A stretch of 64,000 bases of DNA, taken from the NCBI RefSeq assembly GCF_002127545.1, contig NZ_MUBK01000021.1, forward strand, positions 1 through 64,000, written 5' to 3'. A program made the position numbers and the translations under genes. The notes under the pieces were generated by a model, which was given only the letters and a program-made list of their open reading frames with translations, was not told the DNA's origin and ran no database searches. Position 1 is the first letter of the stretch, and each line of letters begins with the position of its first letter. Below are positions 47,965 through 57,595 of this stretch, in pieces. Source of the stretch: Xenorhabdus beddingii (GTDB lineage Bacteria; Pseudomonadota; Gammaproteobacteria; Enterobacterales; Enterobacteriaceae).

Positions 47965-47982
47965 TTTTATTCATTATCCTTT

Positions 47983-49047
47983 TTACTTATTTTCCAATGA
48001 ATGATTTTCCAACGAATTGCTTTCCAACGATTTATTTTCTAACGGTTTATTTTCTAACGAATAGTTTTCCAGTAGGTTATGAACAGCATGCCAGACTTGA
48101 TCCACCGATATTGCCGACATCGTATCTTCCCGGGTTGCCTGACTATAATCTATCGGGTGTTCAATGACCGCCAGTTTTGGGTGTTGCTGTGGGGCGAGAA
48201 AACGGCCCGGATGAAAACTGTGATACAGAGCCACCATCGGTATCCCCAATGCCCCAGCCAGATGCGTTGTTCCTGTATCAACACCAACATATAAATTAAG
48301 TTGATTCATGATTGCCGCGTTTTGCCGCATTGTGGTTGTGCCTGCCAACGATGAACATCGGTTTGTTCCCAATTGCTCGGCAAGCATTAACGCACTCTTT
48401 TCACTCTCTTGACTACCCAATAGCAAAATATGCGCATGCGGATAATCACGATAAATACGTTGGGCCAATGCGTAAAAGTGTTCTACAGGCCAGTCGCGAT
48501 AGGCTTTTGCTGGAAAACTCTGTAACTGGAAACCAATTTTCAGCCGCTGCTCTAATCCCTGCCGACGAAGAAAGTCACTGGCATACTCTTCTTCACTTGG
48601 ACTCACACAATAGTGCAATCGCCAATCACTGACACTAACCCCAAGTGCATTAATCAATAAAGCTCTTTCCTGTTGCGCCGGCATCAGTTCCCGGGGCTTC
48701 GCGACAGTATACTCATTTGATTTTGCGTCAGAAACATCCGAAAAATAAACCGTTAAATTCGCTTTCCGTTTAGCATATCGTAACAGCGGTTCATCATTAC
48801 CATATACCAAGGCCAGATCGTACTTCTGACGAGAAAGCCATCCACTCCACCTGGCCTTTCCTTTCGAAAAAGCCTTTAATTCATTAACTTCCGCAATATT
48901 TTCAAGAATTTCTTTTGTTTTTTTATGCGCAAAGATATCAATATTTGCTTCCGGCCACTTTGTTTTCAAGGCACGAATAACGGGTGTCACCAGTAAGGTA
49001 TCACCAAAACGAGCAATATTTATGACTAAAATATTTTGGGGTTGCAT
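47983..49047 (-). CDS. Family 9 heptosyltransferase-like protein with C-terminal pentapeptide repeats
   Basis: The 354-residue GT9 protein has ILVINIARFGDTLLVTPVI, FQLQSFPAKAYRDWP and VDTGTTHLAGAL, so it should transfer a heptose or related sugar in the core. The catalytic domain ends near residue 324. The last 30 residues are six five-residue repeats of the type SLENK (LLENY, SLENK, PLENK, SLESN, SLENH, SLENK), which are not part of the family and come from a 15-bp tandem DNA repeat. The tail is hydrophilic and probably tolerated. Confidence 0.85.
   Translation of the reverse strand: MQPQNILVINIARFGDTLLVTPVIRALKTKWPEANIDIFAHKKTKEILENIAEVNELKAFSKGKARWSGWLSRQKYDLALVYGNDEPLLRYAKRKANLTVYFSDVSDAKSNEYTVAKPRELMPAQQERALLINALGVSVSDWRLHYCVSPSEEEYASDFLRRQGLEQRLKIGFQLQSFPAKAYRDWPVEHFYALAQRIYRDYPHAHILLLGSQESEKSALMLAEQLGTNRCSSLAGTTTMRQNAAIMNQLNLYVGVDTGTTHLAGALGIPMVALYHSFHPGRFLAPQQHPKLAVIEHPIDYSQATREDTMSAISVDQVWHAVHNLLENYSLENKPLENKSLESNSLENHSLENK
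47986..48075 (-). repeat. Six 15-bp tandem repeats encoding (S/P)LENx at the end of the GT9 gene
   Basis: Units resemble TCGTTGGAAAATAAA on the reverse strand. Length is a multiple of three, so copy-number change keeps the frame. Confidence 0.88.
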
Positions 49048-49234
49048 AATAATGAATATTAAATTGTCAATTCAAAAATTGGCCTTGGAGTACTATACAG
49101 TAAAGTGATTAAATGTTCTATTTAACGATAAATAAACGTGATGATTATATGAAATCAATTTAAATATATTTCATATGGTTACAAAAAAATATTAATTACT
49201 CAGACAATGCTCAGTCATAAATATAAACCCAGCC

Positions 49235-50353
49235 TCATCGCTTGCTATTCATACTATGATAAAAAATAGACTCCATTTTATCTAACATATTATCCATGCC
49301 AAATAAATGAGTAGCCCGTTTTAATGACGCGTTTCCCATTTGTAAACTCAGCGCTTTATCGCTCATTAACAAATGCAGTTTTTCTGTCAACTGTTCAACA
49401 TTTCTGGGTTCGATAATATATCCTGTCTCACTATCAAGCACGGCCTCTGCAATTGCTCCCACCGACGTAGATACGACAGGCAATCCACAGGCCATCGCCT
49501 GCATGATGCCTTGGGGTACGCCTTCATTGCCGAACGAAGGCAAAGCAAATATGTCCATTGCATTCAGGCAGTCAGGGACATCCTGACGATTACCAAGAAA
49601 AATAACACTTTCTGTCAGCCCTTCCTGCTGAACCCGTGGCTCTAAATTTTTTCTCTGTGGGCCATCTCCCACAAACAGCAACTGCCAGTCAGGATGGCGT
49701 TGGTGAAGAATTTTCCAACTATCCAGTAAATAACGATGGCCTTTCCAGGTTCTCATCGTGGCCACAATACCCAGCGTGGGCTTATCCTTGATGCCTAGAC
49801 GCTGACGGCTTTGCTGCTTGTTTGCCGGATAAAAGCGCGACAAGTCTATTCCGGTCGGCACAGAAGTCATATGAGAAAGCGGGTAAGCATTATGAGTATG
49901 CAGATATTGACGCAATTTTTCTCCGGTGGTCACAATATGCTGACAGGCATTCAAATACAGCCAACGAGTCGCTACAGACGTTGAAACCTGGGTTGAGACA
50001 TGACGGGTTCGGACGATTGCAGGCGTCTCTTTTAATGTCGCACAGGCCGCCGCAACCAACCAAGAATCCGTGGAACTATGCGTGTTGATGACATCAAATT
50101 GGCGGCCTTCTGTTTTTAGCCAGTGACGCATTGCCCGTAAGCAGGGAAGACGTTTTTTTTCAATCGGGAGAGCAACGACAGGCACGCCATAATGGTGAGC
50201 TTCACGGTAAAGGGTTGACATTGGGCAACAAACAATAACGACATGGTGACCACGTTGTATCATGCCCTGAGATTCCGTCAGGATACGAATCTCCTGCCCT
50301 CCCCAACCACACGATGATTCTGTGTGTAAGATATTTAAGGTCTTTTTAGCCAT
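49235..50353 (-). CDS. Family 4 glycosyltransferase, LPS core
   Basis: The 372-residue GT-B enzyme has ILHTESSCGWGGQEIRILTE at the N-terminus, VPTGIDLSRFYP, LGIVATMRTWKGHRYLLDSW (about 204-223), LFVGDGPQRKNL and FGNEGVPQGIMQAMACGLPVV with the E-x7-Q/E motif. It is the first gene of the reverse-strand series (this gene, GT9, GT4, GT4), separated from GT9 by 187 bp. Genes of this type are common between mutM and rpmG in relatives. Donor unknown. Confidence 0.82.
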   Translation of the reverse strand: MAKKTLNILHTESSCGWGGQEIRILTESQGMIQRGHHVVIVCCPMSTLYREAHHYGVPVVALPIEKKRLPCLRAMRHWLKTEGRQFDVINTHSSTDSWLVAAACATLKETPAIVRTRHVSTQVSTSVATRWLYLNACQHIVTTGEKLRQYLHTHNAYPLSHMTSVPTGIDLSRFYPANKQQSRQRLGIKDKPTLGIVATMRTWKGHRYLLDSWKILHQRHPDWQLLFVGDGPQRKNLEPRVQQEGLTESVIFLGNRQDVPDCLNAMDIFALPSFGNEGVPQGIMQAMACGLPVVSTSVGAIAEAVLDSETGYIIEPRNVEQLTEKLHLLMSDKALSLQMGNASLKRATHLFGMDNMLDKMESIFYHSMNSKR

Positions 50354-50397
50354 TTTAGAGTCACGCCTGACGGTTAAGAATTAAAAACGCGTTAGTA

Positions 50398-50441
50398 TAC
50401 ACCCAAAATAATTCGAGTTGCATCGCGGCGGCAAGAGAGCG
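50398..50441. repeat. Dispersed intergenic repeat (ACCCAAAATAATTCGAGTTGC type)
   Basis: The sequence TACACCCAAAATAATTCGAG followed by TTGCATCGCGGCGGCAAG is a motif I recognise as recurring between genes in Photorhabdus, Xenorhabdus and Serratia. No second copy was seen in this window, and its function is unknown to me. Confidence 0.5.
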
Positions 50442-50500
50442 CATCCACGCACAACCTGATTCCCCTCAGATTATTAGGGGCATTGTTAACCGACAGACAT

Positions 50501-50531
50501 AAAAAAACCCAGCATAATGCTGGGTTTTTTT
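50501..50531 (-). terminator. Terminator of rpmBG
   Basis: CCCAGCA and TGCTGGG with a TAA loop are flanked by A7 and T7 runs, so the hairpin works in both directions. It ends the rpmB-rpmG transcript 13 bp after rpmG. Confidence 0.92.
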
Positions 50532-50543
50532 AATCCGCTAAAA

Positions 50544-50714
<171 letters not shown>

Positions 50715-50722
50715 TCAGCTCC

Positions 50723-51237
<515 letters not shown>

Positions 51238-51930
51238 TTAAATCCAACCTTTTTCCATAAATGAGACACAAGATTGTCTGCCAATGACGATATGATCCAA
51301 AACGTTAACGCCAACCAAGTTACAAGCCTCAATAATTTTTTCTGTCACCAATTTATCCGCCAGACTAGGCTCCGGGTTACCGGAAGGGTGATTGTGGGCA
51401 AGAATGATTGATGCAGCATTAACTTTAACCGCCTGTTTTACAATTTCACGCGGATGAACTTCAACTTTGTTTATCGTTCCCTTAAACATTTCATCATGGC
51501 AGATCACTTTATTTTGGTTGGTTAAAAACAGCACCACAAAGACTTCCCGATCCTGCCAAGACAATAAATCCTGTAAATAACTCTGAGTCATGGTAGGGCT
51601 GCTCATAATGTCTTCATGGATAAACTGACTGGAGAAGAAACGTTTTGCCAGTTCAGATATCGCCTGCAATTGGACATATTTGCACATCCCCATGCCCTTA
51701 TGTGAACAAAAGTCGGCATAATCCGCAGATAACAGGTGGTAAAGCGAACCAAACGATTTCAGAAGATAATCCGCCATCTGAACAACAGGAACACCTCGGG
51801 TTCCCGTACGCAAAAAGATAGCCAACAGCTCAACATCCGTTAGAGAAACCGCACCATAAGCCAGCAATTTTTCCCGGGGAGCAAGATTTGCATGCAAATC
51901 ATCACTGCTCTCCATCACCGTGATATCCAT
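51238..51930 (-). CDS. radC: RadC-family JAB-domain protein
   Basis: The 230-residue protein has an N-terminal helix-hairpin-helix part (LLAYGAVSLTDVELLAIFLRTG) and a C-terminal JAB/MPN domain with the metal motif EVHPREIVKQA ... ILAHNHPSGNPEPS ... AD. RadC proteins are conserved but of unclear function. Start at 51930 (MDITVMESSDD) has GGGGGAG just upstream. The longer frame and the ATG five codons later are alternatives. It is divergent from coaBC. Confidence 0.88.
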   Translation of the reverse strand: MDITVMESSDDLHANLAPREKLLAYGAVSLTDVELLAIFLRTGTRGVPVVQMADYLLKSFGSLYHLLSADYADFCSHKGMGMCKYVQLQAISELAKRFFSSQFIHEDIMSSPTMTQSYLQDLLSWQDREVFVVLFLTNQNKVICHDEMFKGTINKVEVHPREIVKQAVKVNAASIILAHNHPSGNPEPSLADKLVTEKIIEACNLVGVNVLDHIVIGRQSCVSFMEKGWI

Positions 51931-52230
51931 ATACTCCCCCTCAATATCCTTGCCCTCTATAACCCTATCCATGAACTATCATCCAGAGCGATAGAATCCA
52001 TCAATTCAGTATTCGTGCATTTACCTTTACGCATTTACCTTTACAGACTTACCATCCCCTCGCGTACTCACTATCCCATGATAAAAAAAGATCGCCAGTC
52101 CCATTTTTCCGGCTTGCGCAACGCTTCGCAAATTTGCCATTTTTGAGTATCTAAATAAGTTCGGTTCTCAACGCCCTATTTTCTTATGGTAGAATCTTAG
52201 GGAATTGCAACTTACATCTGGGCAATCAAA
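51931..52230. other. Divergent radC-coaBC gap
   Basis: About 300 bp with a 14-bp direct duplication (GCATTTACCTTTAC at 52017-52030 and 52031-52044). A GGTAGAAT near 52189 could be part of the coaBC -10 region. No gene is visible. Confidence 0.45.
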
Positions 52231-53475
52231 ATGACAGGATTTTCCGGCGAACAACTTTCTGGTAATCAGCTTTCTGGTAAGCAAATCGTTCTCGGCATCA
52301 GCGGAGGGATCGCCGCTTATAAAACTGCCGAACTGGTGCGTCGTTTACGTGATCGCGGGGCTCAGGTGCGCGTCGCCATGACCCCCGCAGCAAAAGCCTT
52401 TATTACTCCGCTCACATTACAAGCGGTTTCAGGTTATCCCGTCTCCGATGATCTTCTAGACCCGGCAGCCGAAGCCGCGATGGGGCATATTGAGCTGGCA
52501 AAGTGGGCTGATTTAATCATTCTCGCTCCAGCCACAGCGGATTTGCTGGCTCGCCTGGCCGCAGGTATGGCCAATGATTTAGTGACTACTCTCTGTTTGG
52601 CCTCTTCTGCCCCCATTGCTGTCGTTCCCGCAATGAATCAGCAAATGTACCGTGCACAGGCAACCCAGCATAATCTGAAAGTGCTTGAAGAGCGTAACGC
52701 ATTGATTTGGGGACCGGATGAAGGCAGTCAGGCCTGCGGAGATATTGGTCCGGGAAGAATGTTGGAACCCATGGCGATAGTCGGGCTGGCAACGCAACAT
52801 TTGAACACCAGGCAGGACTTTTCCGGCTTGCGTATAACAATTACCGCTGGGCCAACCCGTGAAGCCTTAGATCCTGTCCGTTTCATCAGCAACCACAGCT
52901 CAGGGAAAATGGGATTTTCCATTGCACAAGCAGCGGCTGAACGTGGCGCAGAGGTCACATTGGTTACCGGTCCCGTTAATTTACCAACACCCTCTGGGGT
53001 TAAACGCATTGATGTCACCAGTGCGCTGGAGATGCATGGACAAGTCCAGGTCACGGCAGCCTCACAGCATATTTTCATTGGCTGTGCAGCCGTGTCTGAC
53101 TACCGTTTCAAACAAATCGCGACAGAAAAAATTAAAAAACAGGGTGATGAAGTCACGTTTACACTCGTCAAAAATCCTGACATTGTAGCGAGCGTTGCCG
53201 CAATGGAAAAAGATCGTCCATTCGTCGTTGGGTTTGCAGCCGAAACCCAGAATGTGGAAGAATACGCCCGCGGAAAACTCAAGCAAAAATGTCTGGACTT
53301 GATTTGCGCGAACGATGTATCCCTGGCCGGACACGGCTTCAACAGTGATACGAATGCATTACATCTATTCTGGCACGATGGTAGCGTTCATTTACCCCAC
53401 AGTGGTAAATTACAACTCAGCCACCGCTTATTAGACGAGATATTCAAACGCTATGATGAAAAAAATCGACGTTAA
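52231..53475 (+). CDS. coaBC: Bifunctional phosphopantothenoylcysteine decarboxylase/phosphopantothenate-cysteine ligase
   Basis: The 414-residue enzyme performs two CoA-synthesis steps. The CoaC half (about 18-190) binds FMN and has [14 protein letters not shown], the PAMNQQMY motif and the active-site Cys in [13 protein letters not shown]. The CoaB half has [24 protein letters not shown] and AAVSDYR. The N-terminus carries an unusual five-residue repeat ([15 protein letters not shown]) before the conserved IVLGISGG. Confidence 0.95.
   Translation: MTGFSGEQLSGNQLSGKQIVLGISGGIAAYKTAELVRRLRDRGAQVRVAMTPAAKAFITPLTLQAVSGYPVSDDLLDPAAEAAMGHIELAKWADLIILAPATADLLARLAAGMANDLVTTLCLASSAPIAVVPAMNQQMYRAQATQHNLKVLEERNALIWGPDEGSQACGDIGPGRMLEPMAIVGLATQHLNTRQDFSGLRITITAGPTREALDPVRFISNHSSGKMGFSIAQAAAERGAEVTLVTGPVNLPTPSGVKRIDVTSALEMHGQVQVTAASQHIFIGCAAVSDYRFKQIATEKIKKQGDEVTFTLVKNPDIVASVAAMEKDRPFVVGFAAETQNVEEYARGKLKQKCLDLICANDVSLAGHGFNSDTNALHLFWHDGSVHLPHSGKLQLSHRLLDEIFKRYDEKNRR
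52240..52284 (+). repeat. Three 15-bp tandem repeats at the 5' end of coaBC
   Basis: TTTTCCGGCGAACAA, CTTTCTGGTAATCAG and CTTTCTGGTAAGCAA encode [10 protein letters not shown] and LSGKQ. The repeat extends the N-terminus in frame by about ten residues compared with a single unit. Confidence 0.85.
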
Positions 53476-53911
53476 AATCCTTGATCCCCGCATCGGGCAA
53501 GATTTTCCTTTACCGACTTATGCTACGCCTGGCTCTGCGGGTTTAGATTTACGTGCTTGTCTGGATAATGCAGTGGAGCTGGCTCCCGGCCAGACTGAAC
53601 TTCTGCCAACCGGAATCGCCATCCATATCGCGGATGAGCAATTAGCTGCGGTCATTCTTCCTCGTTCTGGCTTAGGCCATAAACACGGCGTTGTTCTGGG
53701 TAATTTGGTCGGTCTTATTGACTCCGATTATCAGGGGCAATTGATGATTTCAGTTTGGAACCGAGGCGATCAAACATTCACCATCAAACCGGGTGAAAGG
53801 ATTGCCCAAATGGTTTTTGTGCCCGTTGTACAGGCTGAATTTAATTTGGTTGAAGACTTTGAAACCAGTGAACGCGGTATGGGTGGCTTTGGTCATTCCG
53901 GTCGTCAATAA
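53456..53911 (+). CDS. dut: Deoxyuridine 5'-triphosphate nucleotidohydrolase
   Basis: The 151-residue trimeric dUTPase has its five motifs: [43 protein letters not shown] and the C-terminal GFGHSGRQ. The start [12 protein letters not shown] at 53456 matches E. coli. An ATG directly before it is equally possible. It overlaps the end of coaBC by about 20 bp, as in enterobacteria. Confidence 0.95.
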   Translation: MKKIDVKILDPRIGQDFPLPTYATPGSAGLDLRACLDNAVELAPGQTELLPTGIAIHIADEQLAAVILPRSGLGHKHGVVLGNLVGLIDSDYQGQLMISVWNRGDQTFTIKPGERIAQMVFVPVVQAEFNLVEDFETSERGMGGFGHSGRQ

Positions 53912-53964
53912 CGTTCCATAAAACCTGATACCGTCAACCGATTTTCATATTTTTTGCCCGCAAT

Positions 53965-54006
53965 ATTTTTGTTTGAAACAGTTTTATTTTTGTCTGAAAC
54001 AGTTTT
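53965..54006. repeat. Two 21-bp direct repeats between dut and slmA
   Basis: ATTTTTGTTTGAAACAGTTTT (53965-53985) is followed directly by the same unit with one substitution (53986-54006). Confidence 0.85.
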
Positions 54007-54090
54007 CAACAATAACCGCTTTCAACAAAAATATTGTGGCGAGAAAGGGCTGGATTTGTTTTTGCTGTTTTAGCAGGGGTCTTATCAGAC

Positions 54091-54690
54091 ATGGCAGAAA
54101 AAGAACGTACAAAAAAGAAAAACAGACGTGAGGAAATCTTGCAGGCACTGGCGCATATGCTGGAATCCAGTGATGGCAGCCAGCGCATTACGACGGCAAA
54201 ACTTGCCGCAAACGTTGGCGTTTCTGAAGCAGCACTTTACCGTCATTTTCCAAGCAAAACCCGGATGTTTGACAGCCTGATTGAGTTTATTGAAGACTCC
54301 TTAATTTCACGCATCAACCTGATCCTGCAAGATGAAAAAGACACCATCACTCGCATTAGGTTAATCCTCATCCTGCTTCTGGGCTTTGCGGAAAAAAACC
54401 CAGGGCTAACCCGCATTATGACCGGTCATGCCCTGATGTTCGAGCAAGACAGGCTGCAAAGTCGCATCAACCAGCTATTTGAACGAATCGAAGCACAGCT
54501 TCGTCAGATCCTGAAAGAGAAAAAAATCCGCGATGGCCAGGGATTCAAGTACGATGAAACCATATTGGCATCGCAATTGCTGGCGTTTTGTGAAGGGACG
54601 CTCTCCCGTTTTGTTCGCTCTGAATTTCGCTATCGTCCCACAACGGAGTTTGAAATACGCTGGCCATTGATATTGACCCAACTTCAATAA
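54091..54690 (+). CDS. slmA: Nucleoid occlusion factor SlmA
   Basis: The 199-residue TetR-family protein (198 in E. coli) binds SlmA sites on the chromosome and blocks FtsZ ring assembly over DNA. The HTH lies at about 28-60 ([29 protein letters not shown]). The start [15 protein letters not shown] is the conserved one. A longer frame from 54034 adds 19 residues of no value. Confidence 0.95.
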   Translation: MAEKERTKKKNRREEILQALAHMLESSDGSQRITTAKLAANVGVSEAALYRHFPSKTRMFDSLIEFIEDSLISRINLILQDEKDTITRIRLILILLLGFAEKNPGLTRIMTGHALMFEQDRLQSRINQLFERIEAQLRQILKEKKIRDGQGFKYDETILASQLLAFCEGTLSRFVRSEFRYRPTTEFEIRWPLILTQLQ

Positions 54691-54990
54691 ATTGTCACCG
54701 CACTTAATATTGTCCCTATTCATACAGGAAATGATGATAACGCGCGGTTTTTGTATTGAGTTGTGTTAACATGCTTCAACTCATTGAGTTCACTGTGAAG
54801 TGACTCAATAATGGCATTGCAATCAGTACCACATTCAGCAGCATCACCGAGTATGCAGGACGATGTATGCAGAACGGATATGCAAGATGCCATTTCTACT
54901 ACTCACCCCGCCCACCCTTGGGCGAGGGATTTTTTTCACTCAGTCTGACCCTCAATCTTACAATGACTTACCGCCGATGTTTGCCGGCCG
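54691..54990. other. slmA-pyrE gap with a possible coding relic
   Basis: About 300 bp. On the reverse strand, 54720-54880 reads as an open stretch (DCNAIIESLHSELNELKHVN ... ALSSFPV, stop) without a start, which looks like the end of a lost gene or a repeated element. The rest is unassigned apart from the terminator at 54906-54936. Confidence 0.35.
54906..54936 (+). terminator. Probable terminator downstream of slmA
   Basis: CGCCC/GGGCG with outer CCC/GGG pairing (one bulge) is followed by seven T residues on the plus strand. It is more than 200 bp after slmA, in the gap before the convergent pyrE. Confidence 0.65.
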
Positions 54991-55632
54991 TCAAATACCG
55001 TATTCTCCGCGATAGGCTTCCACCGCTTCCAGATGGAGTTGCATCTCTGGATTTTCACGCAAATAGTTCACCAAATCATTCAAGGTAATGATGGAGAAAA
55101 CGTGGCAACGATAGTCACGCTCCACTTCCTGAATGGCTGAAAGCGTCTCACGCCCGCGTTCCTGACGATCCAGACACAAAATCACACCAGACAGCGTGGC
55201 TCCGTGCTGTTTAATGATTTCCATTGACTCACGGATCGCCGTACCTGCCGTAATCACATCATCCACAACCACAACATCGCCTTGCAGCGGGCTGCCAACC
55301 AGCGATCCGCCTTCGCCATGATCTTTGGCTTCCTTACGGTTAAAGCAGTAAGGCATATCGATATCATGATGTTCTGCCAATGCCACTGCGGTGGTCGTCG
55401 CAATCGGGATACCTTTATAAGCCGGCCCGAACAACAAATCACACTTAATGCCACTGTCCAGCAGCGCTGCCGCATAAAAACGACCAATCAGTGCCAAATC
55501 ACGTCCGGTATTAAACAAACCCGCATTAAAAAAATAAGGGCTTTTGCGACCTGATTTCAGCGTAAATTCGCCAAATTTCAGCACTTGTTTTTTCAGTGCC
55601 AGCTCAATAAATTCGCGCTGATAGGCTTTCAT
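54991..55632 (-). CDS. pyrE: Orotate phosphoribosyltransferase
   Basis: The 213-residue enzyme (exact E. coli length) makes OMP from orotate and PRPP. The PRPP loop [17 protein letters not shown], the [11 protein letters not shown] block and the flexible catalytic loop KDHGEGG are present. The start [13 protein letters not shown] at 55632 is the conserved one. It lies behind an attenuator that follows rph. Confidence 0.95.
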   Translation of the reverse strand: MKAYQREFIELALKKQVLKFGEFTLKSGRKSPYFFNAGLFNTGRDLALIGRFYAAALLDSGIKCDLLFGPAYKGIPIATTTAVALAEHHDIDMPYCFNRKEAKDHGEGGSLVGSPLQGDVVVVDDVITAGTAIRESMEIIKQHGATLSGVILCLDRQERGRETLSAIQEVERDYRCHVFSIITLNDLVNYLRENPEMQLHLEAVEAYRGEYGI

Positions 55633-55692
55633 TGGGGTTTCTCCTCTTCGATTTCTTACTATATTGCAAGCATAAATAAAGATTGCACGCAT

Positions 55693-55717
55693 AAAAAAGG
55701 CGACTCTTCAGCCGCCT
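55693..55717 (-). promoter_or_regulatory. pyrE attenuator
   Basis: On the reverse strand AGGCG ... CGCCT (55698-55717) followed by T6 forms an intrinsic terminator about 60 nt before pyrE and 16 nt after the rph stop. In E. coli the same arrangement senses UTP: polymerase pausing at low UTP couples transcription to rph translation and prevents termination. The geometry here matches that mechanism. Confidence 0.78.
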
Positions 55718-55732
55718 GATTAATTTATTCTT

Positions 55733-56470
55733 TTAGTGAACCGGTTCTAACGCATCTCGTTGCGCTTCAAAAATCGTTGCCAATCCCTCTTTTGCCAGAG
55801 AGAGCAGCGAGAGCAGTTCATCATGGCTGAATGGTTCACCTTCAGCCGTACCCTGCACTTCAATCATTCTACCGTCATCCATCATGACGATATTCATGTC
55901 AGTATCAGCCGCAGAGTCTTCGACATACTCCAGATCGCAGCGGCCTTCGCCGTCAACGATACCCACAGACACTGCCGCAACCATTGCTTTCAGTGGGCTT
56001 TCTTTCAACTTACCATCCGCGACCAGCTTATTCAGGGCATCAACCAATGCCACACAAGCGCCAGAGATGGCTGCGGTGCGCGTGCCACCATCCGCTTGAA
56101 TCACATCACAATCCAACGTAATGGTGAATTCACCCAATTTTTTCAGATCCACAGCCGCACGCAGCGAGCGTGCAATCAAACGTTGGATTTCCATCGTACG
56201 GCCAGTTTGCTTACCTTTGGCCGCTTCACGCGCATTACGGCTATTGGTCGCCCGTGGCAACATACCGTATTCAGCCGTAATCCAGCCCTGTCCCTGACCT
56301 TTCAGGAAACGCGGAATTCCTTCTTCAACGGAGGCATTACACAACACTTTGGTATCCCCAAATTCCACCAGAACCGAGCCTTCTGCGTGTTTGGTGTAAT
56401 GACGGGTCATTTTAATAGGACGCACCTGTCCCGCTGTTCTTCCTGCCGGACGCTTTCCTACTAAGCTCAT
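55733..56470 (-). CDS. rph: Ribonuclease PH
   Basis: The 245-residue phosphorolytic 3'-5' exonuclease trims tRNA 3' ends. It matches Rph from [13 protein letters not shown] through [41 protein letters not shown] and [14 protein letters not shown]. The C-terminus is full length, unlike the frameshifted rph of E. coli K-12, so pyrE expression should not suffer from polarity. Its translation also acts as the leader for pyrE attenuation. Confidence 0.95.
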   Translation of the reverse strand: MSLVGKRPAGRTAGQVRPIKMTRHYTKHAEGSVLVEFGDTKVLCNASVEEGIPRFLKGQGQGWITAEYGMLPRATNSRNAREAAKGKQTGRTMEIQRLIARSLRAAVDLKKLGEFTITLDCDVIQADGGTRTAAISGACVALVDALNKLVADGKLKESPLKAMVAAVSVGIVDGEGRCDLEYVEDSAADTDMNIVMMDDGRMIEVQGTAEGEPFSHDELLSLLSLAKEGLATIFEAQRDALEPVH

Positions 56471-56595
56471 AGTGTGATCTCCGCTGTTAAGACATTATTG
56501 GAGGCGCATTATACGGCCTAAAGCGGCGAATGCCTATCCTGCATCTACGCGGGGCGTTATAATCCGCGCATCACTTTATAAATTGAGAACGAATT

Positions 56596-57459
56596 ATGAT
56601 CCGTAGTATGACCGCTTTTGCACGGAGAGATATCAAGGCAGATTGGGGAAACGCGGCTTGGGAACTGCGCTCTGTCAATCAACGTTACTTGGAAACTTAT
56701 ATTCGACTGCCTGAGCAATTCAGAAGCCTTGAGCCTGTCATCCGTGAGCGCATTCGTTCCCGCCTGACTCGCGGAAAAGTGGAATGTAACCTGCGTTTTG
56801 AACTGGACACCCGTGCTCAAGGTGCCTTACTTCTGAATGAAAATCTGGCAAAACAATTGGTTGAAGCAGCAAGCTGGGTTAAACAACAAAGCGGTGAAGG
56901 TGAAATTAATCCTGCGGATATCCTGCGCTGGCCGGGCGTGATGTCTGCCGAAGAGCAGGATTTAGATGCCATCAGCACACAATTGCTGGCAGAGTTGGAT
57001 CGGGCACTGGACGCCTTTATCCAAAGCCGTGAGACCGAAGGACAGGCACTCAAGACACTTATCGAGCAGCGTTTGGATGCGGTCACCGTGGAAGTGGCAA
57101 AAGTCCGTGAACAAATGCCGGCAATCCTGCAATGGCAGCGCGAGCGCTTACAGACCAAGCTGGAGGAAGCACAAATCCAGTTAGAGAATAACCGCCTTGA
57201 GCAAGAACTGATTTTAATGGCACAACGCATTGATGTGGCGGAAGAGTTGGATCGTCTGGAAGCTCATGTCAAAGAAACCCGGAATATCCTGAAGAAAAAA
57301 GAAGCCGTCGGCCGCCGACTGGATTTTATGATGCAGGAATTTAACCGCGAATCGAATACATTGGCATCGAAATCCATTAATGCGGATGTGACGAATTCTG
57401 CCATTGAACTGAAAGTGTTGATTGAGCAGATGCGCGAGCAGATTCAGAATATTGAGTAA
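56596..57459 (+). CDS. yicC: YicC/YloC family endoribonuclease
   Basis: The 287-residue protein (same length as E. coli YicC) starts MIRSMTAFARRDIKADWG and ends in a conserved LDFMMQEFNRESNTLASKS block with a central coiled coil. The family has been reported to act as an RNase on small RNAs. It is divergent from rph with 125 bp between. Confidence 0.93.
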   Translation: MIRSMTAFARRDIKADWGNAAWELRSVNQRYLETYIRLPEQFRSLEPVIRERIRSRLTRGKVECNLRFELDTRAQGALLLNENLAKQLVEAASWVKQQSGEGEINPADILRWPGVMSAEEQDLDAISTQLLAELDRALDAFIQSRETEGQALKTLIEQRLDAVTVEVAKVREQMPAILQWQRERLQTKLEEAQIQLENNRLEQELILMAQRIDVAEELDRLEAHVKETRNILKKKEAVGRRLDFMMQEFNRESNTLASKSINADVTNSAIELKVLIEQMREQIQNIE

Positions 57460-57487
57460 TGCTTCTTAGCATTTCAGAGAAAATCAC

Positions 57488-57521
57488 AAAGCCAGATATA
57501 TATTGTTATATCTGGCTTTTT
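57488..57521 (+). terminator. Terminator of yicC
   Basis: AAGCCAGATATA and TATATCTGGCTT form a long stem followed by TTTT about 30 bp after the yicC stop. Confidence 0.9.
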
Positions 57522-57595
57522 CGTTATCAGAGCATTGCAGAATCATCACAGTAGCGCATGATTAGCTTGTACCACTAGTAATCACGAAACCCATT

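Noticed and set aside
55760-56464. 234-codon plus-strand open frame opposite rph
   Set aside because: Antisense shadow of a conserved gene. Its composition follows the rph codon pattern.
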